From IMG/VR virus record IMGVR_UViG_3300005253_000038, positions 1-49,078 of that record: DNA of 49,078 nucleotides; one strand, 5' to 3'. Numbering within the stretch: the first letter of the stretch is position 1; each line of letters opens with the position of its first letter. Under the pieces are notes generated by a model. The model was not told where the DNA came from. It searched no databases and saw nothing but the letters and a program-made list of their open reading frames with translations. Shown here piece after piece: positions 7,400 through 15,496 of the stretch. The DNA is from a virus. Both the position numbers and the translations under genes were made by a program.

Positions 7400-8545
7400 A
7401 TGGCTACCCGAAAGGGACAGCAACCTACCTATTCGGCCACGATTCCTCAAAAGAGAGTCGTGACTGACAGAATTTTGTACACAGACGCCTGGGAAACCCC
7501 CGGCATTTTCGCTCTGGGGCTGAACAACGAGAGTTCGTTTGGCTTCGCGAATGGTCCCGGTGGACCCAACCAGCCGTACGAATGGCTATTGGATACGCGG
7601 CTGGATCGAACCGACGCCATCAACACCGCAGCTCTAACGAGTGATTCCACTTCAGTCACCATGACGGTGGACAGTGGTACGAACTTCCAGGTTGGAGACA
7701 TCGTGCTTGTCGATCTTGAGTACATGCACATCACTGCAATCTCCACCCATGCTCTAACCGTCACGCGAGCCTACGGAGGCACGCAGGCTACGCACGCGAA
7801 CAGCGCCGGAGTGACTATCGTTGGCCGGGCACGCGTCGAAGGTACGGATAGTACCGACTCAGCGTGGACCGAGGCAACCAGCGCCACGAACGCGACTCAG
7901 ATTTTCCACAAGGAAATCGACATCAGCCGGTCAGCTGCGAACCTGCAGCGATACGGCATTGGAAATCTAGTCGAGCGCGAAATCGACAAGGCGATGACGG
8001 AACTGCTTGGCCTGCTCAATCTGACGCTCTATCACGGTCAGCGCAAAGCAGGAAGCGCAAGCACGGTCTCTGCTATGGGCGGACTGGAGACCTACATCTC
8101 GACCAATATCAACACACTGAGTTCAACTCCAGCTTTGACCGAAGCAAATATCCAAGACGAGCTTCAAGACTGCTGGGATGCAGGAGGCGCACCGGATCTA
8201 ATTCTCTGCAACTCCTGGGGTAAGCGCAAGGTCGCTTCGTTCTATGCGGGTGCAATCCGCACCGAAAGGTCAGAGCGAATGGGCGGCATGGTCATCGACC
8301 GGATTCAAGGGTCGGTGGACGGCAACGAGCTGAACCTCGTGCTGGACCGACACTGCCCAACCGACAGTCTCTACATCTTGGACACCAGTACCTGTGGCTT
8401 TGTCACGATTGACCCGTTCTTCTGGGAGCCTTTGGGCAAAGTGGGCGACACCGCAGCTTTCGGGCAAGTCGTGGGCGAATACAGTTTCGTGCTCGCGCGA
8501 GAGAACTGGATGTCTGCCGTAGTCGGCTTTAGCACAAGCGCATAG
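7400..8545 (+). CDS. Major capsid protein, SU10-like (DUF5309) type
   Basis: 381 residues, ATG 7400 with AAAAGGA upstream. The order matches SU10-type capsid proteins: an N-terminal arm, a small beta-rich insertion (about 77-143, V/T/G rich with a GDIVLVDLEYMHI strand pair), then the block NATQIFHKEIDISRSAANLQ (164-183). After that come a long helix (191-209, VEREIDKAMTELLGLLN) and a beta-rich C-terminal domain. It follows the scaffold gene and precedes decoration-like genes. It should form the icosahedral shell. Length is normal for the family. No N-terminal prohead-protease cut site can be assigned. Confidence 0.8.
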   Translation: MATRKGQQPTYSATIPQKRVVTDRILYTDAWETPGIFALGLNNESSFGFANGPGGPNQPYEWLLDTRLDRTDAINTAALTSDSTSVTMTVDSGTNFQVGDIVLVDLEYMHITAISTHALTVTRAYGGTQATHANSAGVTIVGRARVEGTDSTDSAWTEATSATNATQIFHKEIDISRSAANLQRYGIGNLVEREIDKAMTELLGLLNLTLYHGQRKAGSASTVSAMGGLETYISTNINTLSSTPALTEANIQDELQDCWDAGGAPDLILCNSWGKRKVASFYAGAIRTERSERMGGMVIDRIQGSVDGNELNLVLDRHCPTDSLYILDTSTCGFVTIDPFFWEPLGKVGDTAAFGQVVGEYSFVLARENWMSAVVGFSTSA

Positions 8546-8554
8546 GAGGAAACA

Positions 8555-9190
8555 GTGGCTACTTCAACTAAAGCCCAGTTTCTGTTCCCCCCTGCGTATG
8601 GAGAAGGTGCCGGGAATGTCCTTCAGGCTTATGGCCCTGCCATGGCGCCTGAGGGTATGCCCGCCTGGTTATGGGGGCAGGGAACTCCCGGCGCTATCGT
8701 TCCCTTCACTACCGTAAACAAGGGGTCGCTTTATTCTGAGGTCAACACTACCGACGACGACCCCGCTTTGTGGTTCAAGGTCGATGAAGGCGGAGACGCC
8801 GCAGATTGGGTAAGCGTAGGCAAGACTGGCGTAGTTCATGTCAGGTCATCGCTATTCGACATCGACGCAGCCGACTCAGAGCAAGTGATGTTCCATGCCG
8901 TTACGGCGAGTGAAATCCTTGAGGTTGGAATACTCTGGGAAGAGGCCACCGGAACGTCCGGTGCCGTGCTGGGTGACATTACTATCGGCACGGCTACTGG
9001 CGGAGCTGAGATCGTAGCAGCAACAGCCTATGGCCTCTCACAGGCATCGGGCACCTACGTAACACTCACGCTGAAGGCGGCAGGGGCATCTCTGGCTGCA
9101 GGAACTTCCGTGTTTGCATCGCACGATGATGCTGGCACCAGCTTCAGTGGCACGTATCGGGTGTTGATGAAGATAAGAGTCGAGGCATAG
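8555..9190 (+). CDS. Decoration/head-fiber-like protein, copy 1 of tandem pair
   Basis: 211 residues, GTG 8555 with AGGAGGA five bases upstream. It is nearly all beta-strand and small residues, without cysteine. A block from about 43 to 85 (GTPGAIVPFTTVNKG, then DEGGDAADWV) and the C-terminal end (TSVFASHDDAG, LMKIRVEA) are repeated in the next gene. Many phages carry proteins of this kind directly after the capsid gene as head decoration or fiber subunits. Enzyme motifs are absent. The exact virion location is inferred. Confidence 0.7.
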   Translation: MATSTKAQFLFPPAYGEGAGNVLQAYGPAMAPEGMPAWLWGQGTPGAIVPFTTVNKGSLYSEVNTTDDDPALWFKVDEGGDAADWVSVGKTGVVHVRSSLFDIDAADSEQVMFHAVTASEILEVGILWEEATGTSGAVLGDITIGTATGGAEIVAATAYGLSQASGTYVTLTLKAAGASLAAGTSVFASHDDAGTSFSGTYRVLMKIRVEA

Positions 9191-9191
9191 A

Positions 9192-9815
9192 ATGGCCTCT
9201 TCAAATAAGGCTCTTGTCGTAGGACCCTCGGAGTATCCGGCAGCCGGAAGCAACTTTTCGGCTTATGGCTCTCCGCTGGCACCCGAGAATCAACCAGCAT
9301 GGCTGTGGGGGACAGGTACTCCCGCAGCCATCGCCCCATTTACAACCGTCAACAAGGGCGCAGTCTACTCCGAGGTTAATGCCGCGGATGACAACGCCTG
9401 TCTATGGATGAAGGTTGACGAGGGAGGCAATGCGGCGGACTGGGTGCGCCTGGGGAACACCGGCATCGTTATGGTCAAGTCGCTGTTGTATGACATCTCT
9501 CTGGCAGCCAGCGAGCAGGTGATCTTTAACGCAAGGACGGCTTGCGAGGTACTGGAGGCAGGCCTTATCTATAACGAAGCTACCGAAACATCGGGCGCAG
9601 CCGAAGGCGACATCACTATCGGCACCGCTACTGGCGGGGGCCAGATTGTGGCAGCTACGCCGTATGTTGCCGCGCAGGCAACAGGTTCTTACCAGGCCCT
9701 GGTGATTGCGGCGGGAGCCCTGGCTGCGGGAACATCTGTTTTCGCTTCGCACGATCAAGCAGCGTCAGCGGTTGGCACATGCTATCTACTGATGAAGATT
9801 CGGGTGGAAGCCTGA
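9192..9815 (+). CDS. Decoration/head-fiber-like protein, copy 2 of tandem pair
   Basis: 207 residues, starting one base after the stop of its paralogue. Around half of the positions appear identical to copy 1, most clearly in GTPAAIAPFTTVNKG, DEGGNAADWVRLG and the final LLMKIRVEA. The N-terminal PAWLWGTGTP block is also shared. The pair arose by tandem duplication and then diverged, mostly in the second half. Different surface roles are possible. It overlaps the next gene by up to 37 bases. Confidence 0.7.
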   Translation: MASSNKALVVGPSEYPAAGSNFSAYGSPLAPENQPAWLWGTGTPAAIAPFTTVNKGAVYSEVNAADDNACLWMKVDEGGNAADWVRLGNTGIVMVKSLLYDISLAASEQVIFNARTACEVLEAGLIYNEATETSGAAEGDITIGTATGGGQIVAATPYVAAQATGSYQALVIAAGALAAGTSVFASHDQAASAVGTCYLLMKIRVEA

Positions 9816-10489
9816 GAGCTTTCGTAATCGGCAACGGGCCGAGTTTAAACGACACGCCCGTAGACGGTTTGCGGAACGAGTTCACCATCGGCATGAATCG
9901 GTTCAACCTCTTGGGGTTGGACTGGGACCCCAACTGGTGGGTGATGGTAGATGTCAACCACGACGACGGTTGGTGGAACTGGGACGATCTGCTTTACCGG
10001 GATAGTACGTTTCTGTTCCGCGAGCACGACCGCGACTTGGTCGAGTCTTACAGAAAAGATGCCGTCTTTATAGATCACTGCATCCATCGCACATATCGAG
10101 GCGATGTGGACGAATGGGCCTGGCATCTTCCTGATCTATGTAGCAGGGGGGGAGGAGCAAGCATGGCGATACAGGTTGCCGCTTCTTTGGGTCATAACCC
10201 TATTTACCTTGTGGGCTGTGATCTGTATAAGTATCGCGGCCCAGACGATGTGGACGTGAATCACTTCGACCCTGATTACTGCCCCTACAAGATACGCAGG
10301 AGCACGGGCGAAGAGGTGATTGGTCCAGCAGATTGGGACAGGCTAAACAAGAGACTTATCAAGGCCCATACGATGGCCCGTGACTCTGCGGACAGTATGG
10401 GCCTTACTGTTGAGAACGCTACCGTGGGGGGACAGCTTGAGGTTTACCCGAGAGTTGACATCAACACGGTGCTGAATGGGAAGAATTAG
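9779..10489 (+). CDS. GNGPSL-motif GT42/DUF115-like protein, paralogue 1
   Basis: 236 residues from ATG 9779, or about 225 from a CTG at 9812 that follows a better GGTGGA site and places the motif near the N-terminus as in its paralogues. Features in order: VIGNGPSLN, then IGMNRFNLL, a central RGGGASMAIQVAA segment, IYLVGCDLY, NHFD and a C-terminal ENATVGGQLEVYPRVD. The G-N-G-P-S-L loop, the Asn of MNR and the S-x-x-M-x-x-x-A...G-x-D pattern occur in GT42 sialyltransferases and in MptE-like DUF115 proteins. Probably transfers or binds a nucleotide-linked group. Three relatives lie at 40.0-43.0 kb. Encoded straight after the decoration proteins, so glycosylation of virion protein is a reasonable inference. 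Confidence 0.65.
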   Translation: MLSTDEDSGGSLRAFVIGNGPSLNDTPVDGLRNEFTIGMNRFNLLGLDWDPNWWVMVDVNHDDGWWNWDDLLYRDSTFLFREHDRDLVESYRKDAVFIDHCIHRTYRGDVDEWAWHLPDLCSRGGGASMAIQVAASLGHNPIYLVGCDLYKYRGPDDVDVNHFDPDYCPYKIRRSTGEEVIGPADWDRLNKRLIKAHTMARDSADSMGLTVENATVGGQLEVYPRVDINTVLNGKN

Positions 10490-11219
10490 AAAGAAGCCCG
10501 ACACCGTTCCTGCGTCATCATCTCTTGGCAAGGCGAAGATTGCCGAAATAATCCAGGAGATGAAGGACAAGGGTGAGCTACCCGAGACGCACATCGAGGA
10601 GGACCGCGAAGAGATAACGATGGTGCGCGCCACCCCGATTTGCTGGGGGGTGTGCTTCGACGAAGTCGTCTTCGCAAGGTGGGCAAAGCACATGCTGGCA
10701 AGCGTGCGTGTCCAGCCGTGGGATGACGTTATCGTGGCCGGTAGCACGTACCTACCAGATGCAAGGAACCTTGTCCATGACCAGTTTCTGGACCGGAGCG
10801 ATGCCGAATACCTGTTCATGCTCGATAGTGACGTATTAATTCCGCCCACGGCTATCGCGAAGCTGCTCAAGCACATGGAGCGCAGAAAAGACGTGCGCAT
10901 AGTTGGAGGTTGGTACAAGAAGAAGGCAGAGCCCTATGGCCCTGTCGTGTATCACGAAAACGGTTGGGAGGACGGCATCGCGCAGTACACGCAGTATGGA
11001 CAGAACGAGATTGGCGAAGGATTGGAAAAGGTGGACGCCGCAGGGGCAGGGTTCTGGATGGTTCACAGGAGCGTAGTGGAAGCATTAGGTGAAAGCCCCT
11101 TCTGTATGGAGGAGGGTGGAGAAGACCTCGTCTTCTGTCGAAAGGTTCAAAAGGCAGGATTCGATTTGTTTATTGACTGGAGCCTAGCCGCGGCTCATTG
11201 TGGGGTTGCTGTCGCATAA
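10476..11219 (+). CDS. GT-A fold glycosyltransferase-like protein
   Basis: 247 residues, overlapping the GNGPSL gene by 14 bases. After a basic N-terminal tail of about 45 residues comes a glycosyltransferase core. YLFMLDSDV carries a D-x-D type metal and nucleotide-sugar motif (117-119), followed by VGGWYKKK (about 143) and a late G-E-D-L-V-F-C block in the position of the catalytic acid region. A terminal His sits in AAHCG. It likely transfers a sugar from a nucleotide donor. Overlap with its neighbour suggests both act in one pathway. Target could be capsid decoration proteins or host surface glycans; the sequence does not decide. Confidence 0.7.
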   Translation: MGRIRKKPDTVPASSSLGKAKIAEIIQEMKDKGELPETHIEEDREEITMVRATPICWGVCFDEVVFARWAKHMLASVRVQPWDDVIVAGSTYLPDARNLVHDQFLDRSDAEYLFMLDSDVLIPPTAIAKLLKHMERRKDVRIVGGWYKKKAEPYGPVVYHENGWEDGIAQYTQYGQNEIGEGLEKVDAAGAGFWMVHRSVVEALGESPFCMEEGGEDLVFCRKVQKAGFDLFIDWSLAAAHCGVAVA

Positions 11220-11235
11220 CTAAAAGGAGAATGAA

Positions 11236-11520
11236 ATGCCACCACTTTATCGCAGGGTCAATGTCACCGCCGACGCCGTAGTTTCTGCAACGCCGACCTC
11301 CCTGATGGGCGTACTCGTGAACGCAAACAATGCCGACTGGAAATTAGAATTGACGGATAGCGGAAGTTCCACGGGAACCAACGTTCTTGAACTCGCGGGG
11401 CAGCTAGAGGGAGGACAAACTTTTTTCGATTTCAGTAACTTCGAGGGCGTTCTTTTCCCGACCACGGGAATTTTTTGCGATTTGACCGGCGCAACGCACG
11501 TGACGTTCTGGCTTAAGTAA
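11236..11520 (+). CDS. Small beta-rich structural protein
   Basis: 94 residues, start preceded by AAAGGAGAATGAA. Mostly beta-prone with few charges (SATPTSLMGVLVN, LELTDSGSSTGTN) and ending in FWLK. I recognise no family. Its stop overlaps the next start (TAATG). Position among head/tail genes suggests a minor virion or head-completion protein. Confidence 0.65.
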   Translation: MPPLYRRVNVTADAVVSATPTSLMGVLVNANNADWKLELTDSGSSTGTNVLELAGQLEGGQTFFDFSNFEGVLFPTTGIFCDLTGATHVTFWLK

Positions 11521-11828
11521 TGGCGGAAGTCGAGAATATTCAATACGGAAACATCTGGACCGGCGAGCGCGCTGGGTCGGCAACCGCCGTCCAGCTTGCG
11601 GCTCGCAAATGCCGCATGGTGATGTTCGTGGCGCCCAACGGGAACGCCAGCGACGTGTATTTGGGCGGGTCCGGGGTGACGGTGGCCGCAGGTACGACCA
11701 CGACTACCGCTGGCTACGAACTGCAGCCCGGCGCCCAGACACCCTGGATACCCTGCTTCAACCTGAACCAGTTCTACATCATCTGTGACGCGAGTGACGA
11801 CGACATTCTATGGATGGCGGTGGAGTGA
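11520..11828 (+). CDS. Small structural protein
   Basis: 102 residues, coupled to the previous gene by one shared base. Strand-rich with a Gly/Thr segment (GSGVTVAAGTTTTTAG, about 58-73) and a hydrophobic C-terminal half (NLNQFYIICDASDDDILWMAVE). This pattern of two strands and an aromatic end is common in small phage virion proteins that follow capsid genes. No assigned function. Confidence 0.65.
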   Translation: MAEVENIQYGNIWTGERAGSATAVQLAARKCRMVMFVAPNGNASDVYLGGSGVTVAAGTTTTTAGYELQPGAQTPWIPCFNLNQFYIICDASDDDILWMAVE

Positions 11829-11876
11829 AGACGTGAGCGAAATCTTTAGTGCGGCAGAGCAGTGGAGGGATTACCC

Positions 11877-11945
11877 ATGAAGAAACTATGGGCGGCGACA
11901 GTCCCGGCGCTGGATCGGTGGGTGGAGGCAGATAGTGGCTCGTAA
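11877..11945 (+). CDS. Possible 22-residue peptide
   Basis: A short frame with a strong GGAGGG site seven bases before its ATG, encoding a peptide that begins MKKLWAATVPALDRWVE. Its end overlaps the GTG start of the lectin-like gene at 11935. A 15-residue frame (11833-11880) precedes it with an ATGA overlap. It may act only as a translational lead-in for the next gene. Confidence 0.3.
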   Translation: MKKLWAATVPALDRWVEADSGS

Positions 11946-12687
11946 GGGCAACGGTTCCAGCGACTACATTCTCTGCGATACGGTTTTTTCTACGCCGACC
12001 GCTTACAGTTTCCATTTCTGGTACAGGAATGACACCACCCAAATAGCAGTAATTAATCAGCCGTTTGCTATTGATCTTTCCGCTGGCACAGGGGCGGGCT
12101 TCTCATGGGACCATAGCAATGTCGATTTTCGGCAGGCAATCTTTCATCATACCGGATCGACTTGGACAAAGGCGAAGATTGCCTCGGCGCTTTCTGCCGA
12201 TACATGGTACGGGATCGGCGGTCGATGGAATGGGTCAAATTTACTAGAGGTCTTTTTGAATGGGGTGGCTGACGGAAGCGATACGCCAGACGGAATAACA
12301 TCTAGTGCTGCATATAAATTGGGCCTGTTTGCAAGCAAACACGGAACCGACGAGTTCGACGACGGCGAGCTTGCCGAGGTTGTTCTTTATTTAAATGTCG
12401 CTCTATCGGATGCCGAGATGCTGGCTTTGGGCAAGGGTGTTTCGCCCCTATTGGTTAGACCCGGCTCAATCACAAAACATCTAAAACTAATTCGACCAAT
12501 GAGTGAAGAATTCGGGGACACACTGACGATAAGCGGCACGACCGTTGTCGCTCATCCCCCCAAGATCATCTACCCCGCGCCGCCGTTTATCAGCTACCCA
12601 ACAGCCGCGGCACCGGCGGGAAACGCACCCACGGGCCACCTTCTGGGACCCCTCTACGGACCCCTCGGAGGCCCGATAGCAGTATAG
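11935..12687 (+). CDS. LamG/concanavalin-like lectin-fold protein, putative adhesion
   Basis: 250 residues, GTG 11935 with GGAGG upstream. Residues about 20-165 follow the LamG jelly-roll order: a YSFHFWYR strand, then WYGIGGRWNGSNLLEVFLNGV, then a DDGELAEVVLYLNVALSDAEMLAL segment. These are the usual hallmarks of LamG-3 domains, which bind glycans or proteins. The last 70 residues are Pro/Gly rich (LLGPLYGPLGGP), probably an attachment tail. Likely a virion-surface or receptor-contact protein. Confidence 0.7.
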   Translation: MARKGNGSSDYILCDTVFSTPTAYSFHFWYRNDTTQIAVINQPFAIDLSAGTGAGFSWDHSNVDFRQAIFHHTGSTWTKAKIASALSADTWYGIGGRWNGSNLLEVFLNGVADGSDTPDGITSSAAYKLGLFASKHGTDEFDDGELAEVVLYLNVALSDAEMLALGKGVSPLLVRPGSITKHLKLIRPMSEEFGDTLTISGTTVVAHPPKIIYPAPPFISYPTAAAPAGNAPTGHLLGPLYGPLGGPIAV

Positions 12688-12695
12688 GAGAAATC

Positions 12696-12950
12696 ATGGC
12701 AGCTTTACCAGACGCAGACCGAGTAGCAATTTGGAGAGAGTTCATGGAAGACCTCTCGAACAGACGAGAGGGTACGCCCTTCTCTAAGGGAGACCTCCGT
12801 GCGGGGGTGGACGCACTTGACGGCTGGCTGGACGCGAATGCCGCCTCAGCAAACACAGCTTTGCCCCAACCGTTCAGGGGTGCGGCCAGCGTCCAACAGA
12901 AAGCACTTCTTTTGCAGTTCGTAATACAGAAACGGTATCTAAGGAGTTAG
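12696..12950 (+). CDS. Conserved small phage protein (MAALPDADR type)
   Basis: 84 residues, RBS AGGAGAAATC. It opens MAALPDADRVAIWREFMEDLS, has a middle KGDLRAGVDALDGWLDANAAS, and ends with QQKALLLQFVIQKRYLRS. I recognise this pattern as a small all-helical protein widespread in phage structural operons without an assigned function. It usually lies among tail or adhesion genes, as here. Confidence 0.75.
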   Translation: MAALPDADRVAIWREFMEDLSNRREGTPFSKGDLRAGVDALDGWLDANAASANTALPQPFRGAASVQQKALLLQFVIQKRYLRS

Positions 12951-12952
12951 CG

Positions 12953-13714
12953 ATGGCATCAGGCGATACTCTAAATATCTTCACCGCTCTCCACAACATT
13001 CCTCCCGACTGGGAATGGGTGGCATTCACCAGTGGCTCGACAGAGCCAACAGCAGACGGCGACGGGACAGCCGTCATCTGGGGGGACTCCAGCAATGCCA
13101 CAGGCGTTCTGGAATTCCTATCACTGGAAAGCGGGACATGGGGTGGCACTGACGCGGCAGGCTACATGCTTCTGTCTAACCGAAACGCGACAGCTTGGAC
13201 TGCTGACGAGAACTTTACAGCAGATAGCGGTACTCCCGCAAACCACGGAACCTTGACGGGGTCCGCGGCGGGCTGCGCGGCAACGATTGACCTTAGAAAC
13301 AGCAAGCCCGTCCTCGACTTTGACGCCACCGTCAATGAACTGGCAGTGTTCTCTTCCGTCTTGCCAAGAAACTACGCGGGAGGTGGTGTAACCGCCACTA
13401 TTGGCTGGATGGCATCCAGCGCGACAACTAACGATACGTCGTGGAAGCTGAGGTGGAAGTCTGTCACAGACGATCTCGACGATTTGGATGTCAAGGTTTA
13501 CGCGGCGCCGCAAGCTAATGCTGCGGTAGATGTTGCGTCCGCTTCGGGCGAGGTGGACTACTTCACCATTGCGTTCACGGCTGGGGCACAGATGGACTCA
13601 ACCGCGGCGGGGGAACTCTTCTACATCATGCTAGAACGAGATGCCCAGGACGGAACCGCCGATGACATGGCTGGCGATGCCGAGTTTGTCTTTATGGAAC
13701 TACAGGAAACATAA
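12953..13714 (+). CDS. Beta-rich virion protein, DFD...LPRNYAGGG type
   Basis: 253 residues beginning two bases after the preceding stop. The N-terminal 90 residues are strand-rich with many Gly/Ser/Thr. The C-terminal part holds PVLDFDATVNELAVF and VLPRNYAGGGVTATIGWMA, a block recurring in phage structural proteins next to the small MAALPDADR-type gene. Predicted beta-sandwich and acidic. Probably a minor tail or fiber component; no catalytic residues are visible. Confidence 0.7.
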   Translation: MASGDTLNIFTALHNIPPDWEWVAFTSGSTEPTADGDGTAVIWGDSSNATGVLEFLSLESGTWGGTDAAGYMLLSNRNATAWTADENFTADSGTPANHGTLTGSAAGCAATIDLRNSKPVLDFDATVNELAVFSSVLPRNYAGGGVTATIGWMASSATTNDTSWKLRWKSVTDDLDDLDVKVYAAPQANAAVDVASASGEVDYFTIAFTAGAQMDSTAAGELFYIMLERDAQDGTADDMAGDAEFVFMELQET

Positions 13715-14941
13715 ATGAATTATCTCGGAGATTTTGCCCCTGGGTCAACTGTATTCGTGTGGTTCAACACATTCTCTAGTAACGACCCCTCTGCCTCGGT
13801 AACTGCGACGGACCTGGTTGACACGGACATCGTCATATACAAAGACGATAGCTTGACCCAGCGCGCAAATACCGCGGGCATGGCGATAGACGTGGACGTG
13901 GATACCTTTGCCGGTGTTCACAAGTTCACGATAGACACCGCGGACAATACCATAGGCGACTTCTGGGAAGCCGGTCACGACTACGCTGCTGTTGCTGTTG
14001 GGATAACAGTGGACGCGGGCGCCATCAACGCTGTCGTTGCTACGTTCAGCATCGCCAATCGGCGCACCGCTGGCCAGATGGCCCAGACCAGCATTGAGGG
14101 CCTTACTGACCAGAACACATTCACCCTGACAAGCGGTGAGGCATCTGGGGACAACGACGCATACAACGATTGCATCATCGTCGTTACAGATCAAGTCACG
14201 CAAATTCAAAAAGCTGTCGGGTACATCTCTGACTATACAGGGGCCAGCAGGACTGTTCAGTTATATGCTGACCCACTACAAACTGGTTTCACAATGGCGG
14301 TGGGGGATAGCGTGGAAATCTTCGCTACCTCTGCGTTCGCCAATGTTCACACCGTAAACAGAACGGCACAAACGGCGAACAACAACGGGGCTGATATTAA
14401 TACACTCATTACTCAAGTGGGCACTGCTGGTGATGGACTAACAGCTATCAATCTACCCAACCAGACAATGGATATTTCTGGAAGCCTGTCAGGTAGCGTG
14501 GGCAGTGTCTCTGGAGCTGTAGGTTCGGTGGCCGGGAATGTAGACGGTAGTGTTGGAAGTGTCACTGGCGCAGTCGGGAGTGTGTCGGGTGCAGTTGGTA
14601 GTGTGACAGGCGCAGTTGGTAGTGTCACGGGTCACACCAATCAGACTGCCGACCACACCGCAGCTCTTACCACCATTGACAACTTCCTCGACACAGAGGT
14701 TGCGGCCATCCTGGCGCTGCTGGATGACGCTCGCGGCGAACCGGGACAGGGCGCACCGCCTGTCAACCCTGACGCAATGACCAAGATTGACTACATCTAT
14801 AAGTTCCTGCGCAACAGAGTTACATCGACTGCCACGCTGATAACTGTCTTCAACGACGACACCACCACGGCGGGACAGAAGAGTACCGTATCAGACGACG
14901 GCACCACGTATGACCGTGAAGAGTTTGTAAGTGGAGCCTAA
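13715..14941 (+). CDS. Tail-fiber-like protein with GSV repeat stalk
   Basis: 408 residues starting directly at the end of the previous gene. Residues about 1-115 form a beta-sandwich-like head (FAPGSTVFVWFNT, then the DFWEAGHDY segment) and 125-215 a second strand-rich domain. Residues about 255-308 are a glycine/serine/valine stalk of seven-residue repeats of the form GSVTGAV. The last 95 residues include a helix and a KIDYIYKFLRNRVTST block. Such repeat stalks form trimeric fiber shafts. It likely contributes to the adhesion apparatus. Confidence 0.7.
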   Translation: MNYLGDFAPGSTVFVWFNTFSSNDPSASVTATDLVDTDIVIYKDDSLTQRANTAGMAIDVDVDTFAGVHKFTIDTADNTIGDFWEAGHDYAAVAVGITVDAGAINAVVATFSIANRRTAGQMAQTSIEGLTDQNTFTLTSGEASGDNDAYNDCIIVVTDQVTQIQKAVGYISDYTGASRTVQLYADPLQTGFTMAVGDSVEIFATSAFANVHTVNRTAQTANNNGADINTLITQVGTAGDGLTAINLPNQTMDISGSLSGSVGSVSGAVGSVAGNVDGSVGSVTGAVGSVSGAVGSVTGAVGSVTGHTNQTADHTAALTTIDNFLDTEVAAILALLDDARGEPGQGAPPVNPDAMTKIDYIYKFLRNRVTSTATLITVFNDDTTTAGQKSTVSDDGTTYDREEFVSGA

Positions 14942-15270
14942 TGAACCTCATAATTCCGGGCCTAATACTATGGGCGGCTGGTTCCGCGATAGGCATTGGC
15001 CTGGCGCATCTATTCAACTGGACAGCCACGTCCCTTCCTGTTGTCGGCGGGTTCTTCCCGATGGCGGTGGACACCCGGAACGAGAGGATGTCGATAAACC
15101 TCCTGATGCCGTGGAGAACGCAAGCTCCCGAGCCCGACGCAACGCCGGACCAGGCATACAGGCAGATGCACGCATGGAGCTACCCCGGAATACTGGCGGG
15201 TGCTGCTGTCCCGTCAACGCAGAGGACACCGATGACTGTGTTGAATAGTCTTCCGTGGGGGCCAATATGA
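14941..15270 (+). CDS. Small protein with N-terminal hydrophobic segment
   Basis: 109 residues, one-base overlap with the fiber gene. The first 35 residues hold a hydrophobic stretch (LIIPGLILWAAGSAIGIGLAHLF) that may span a membrane or pack in the virion. The rest is Pro-rich and polar. Not recognised. Confidence 0.6.
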   Translation: MNLIIPGLILWAAGSAIGIGLAHLFNWTATSLPVVGGFFPMAVDTRNERMSINLLMPWRTQAPEPDATPDQAYRQMHAWSYPGILAGAAVPSTQRTPMTVLNSLPWGPI

Positions 15271-15488
15271 TCTACCCGTTCGTATGTCCCAACGGACATA
15301 GCATGGAACACCGGCTACCGATAAGCGACCGGAACATCCCTCAGATATGCGATTGCGGCGAGCCGTCCACGCGGCAGTTCGCTGCACCGATGGCTGTCAT
15401 CTGGCAGGGCCGCTGGCGCGACCAGTGGAGAGATGCGCCGCTAGAAAGAGGCGGCCTAGATGACGGCTTAGGGAAACAGGCTGAATAG
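15267..15488 (+). CDS. FmdB-like zinc-ribbon protein
   Basis: 73 residues from ATG 15267, an ATGA overlap; a GTG 12 bases earlier is possible. It opens MIYPFVCPNGHSMEH and has a second knuckle ICDCGEPSTRQFAAP. Together they give the zinc-ribbon pattern of FmdB-family proteins, although the first knuckle has His in place of one Cys. The C-terminal half is Trp/Arg rich. Zinc ribbons of this type are frequent in phage structural operons, where their role is unknown. Confidence 0.7.
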   Translation: MIYPFVCPNGHSMEHRLPISDRNIPQICDCGEPSTRQFAAPMAVIWQGRWRDQWRDAPLERGGLDDGLGKQAE

Positions 15489-15496
15489 GAGAATAC

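Noticed and set aside
14413-14628. Leftward TLPTAP-repeat frame
   Set aside because: It is the mirror of the GSV repeat stalk in the fiber-like gene; the repeat pattern comes from that gene.
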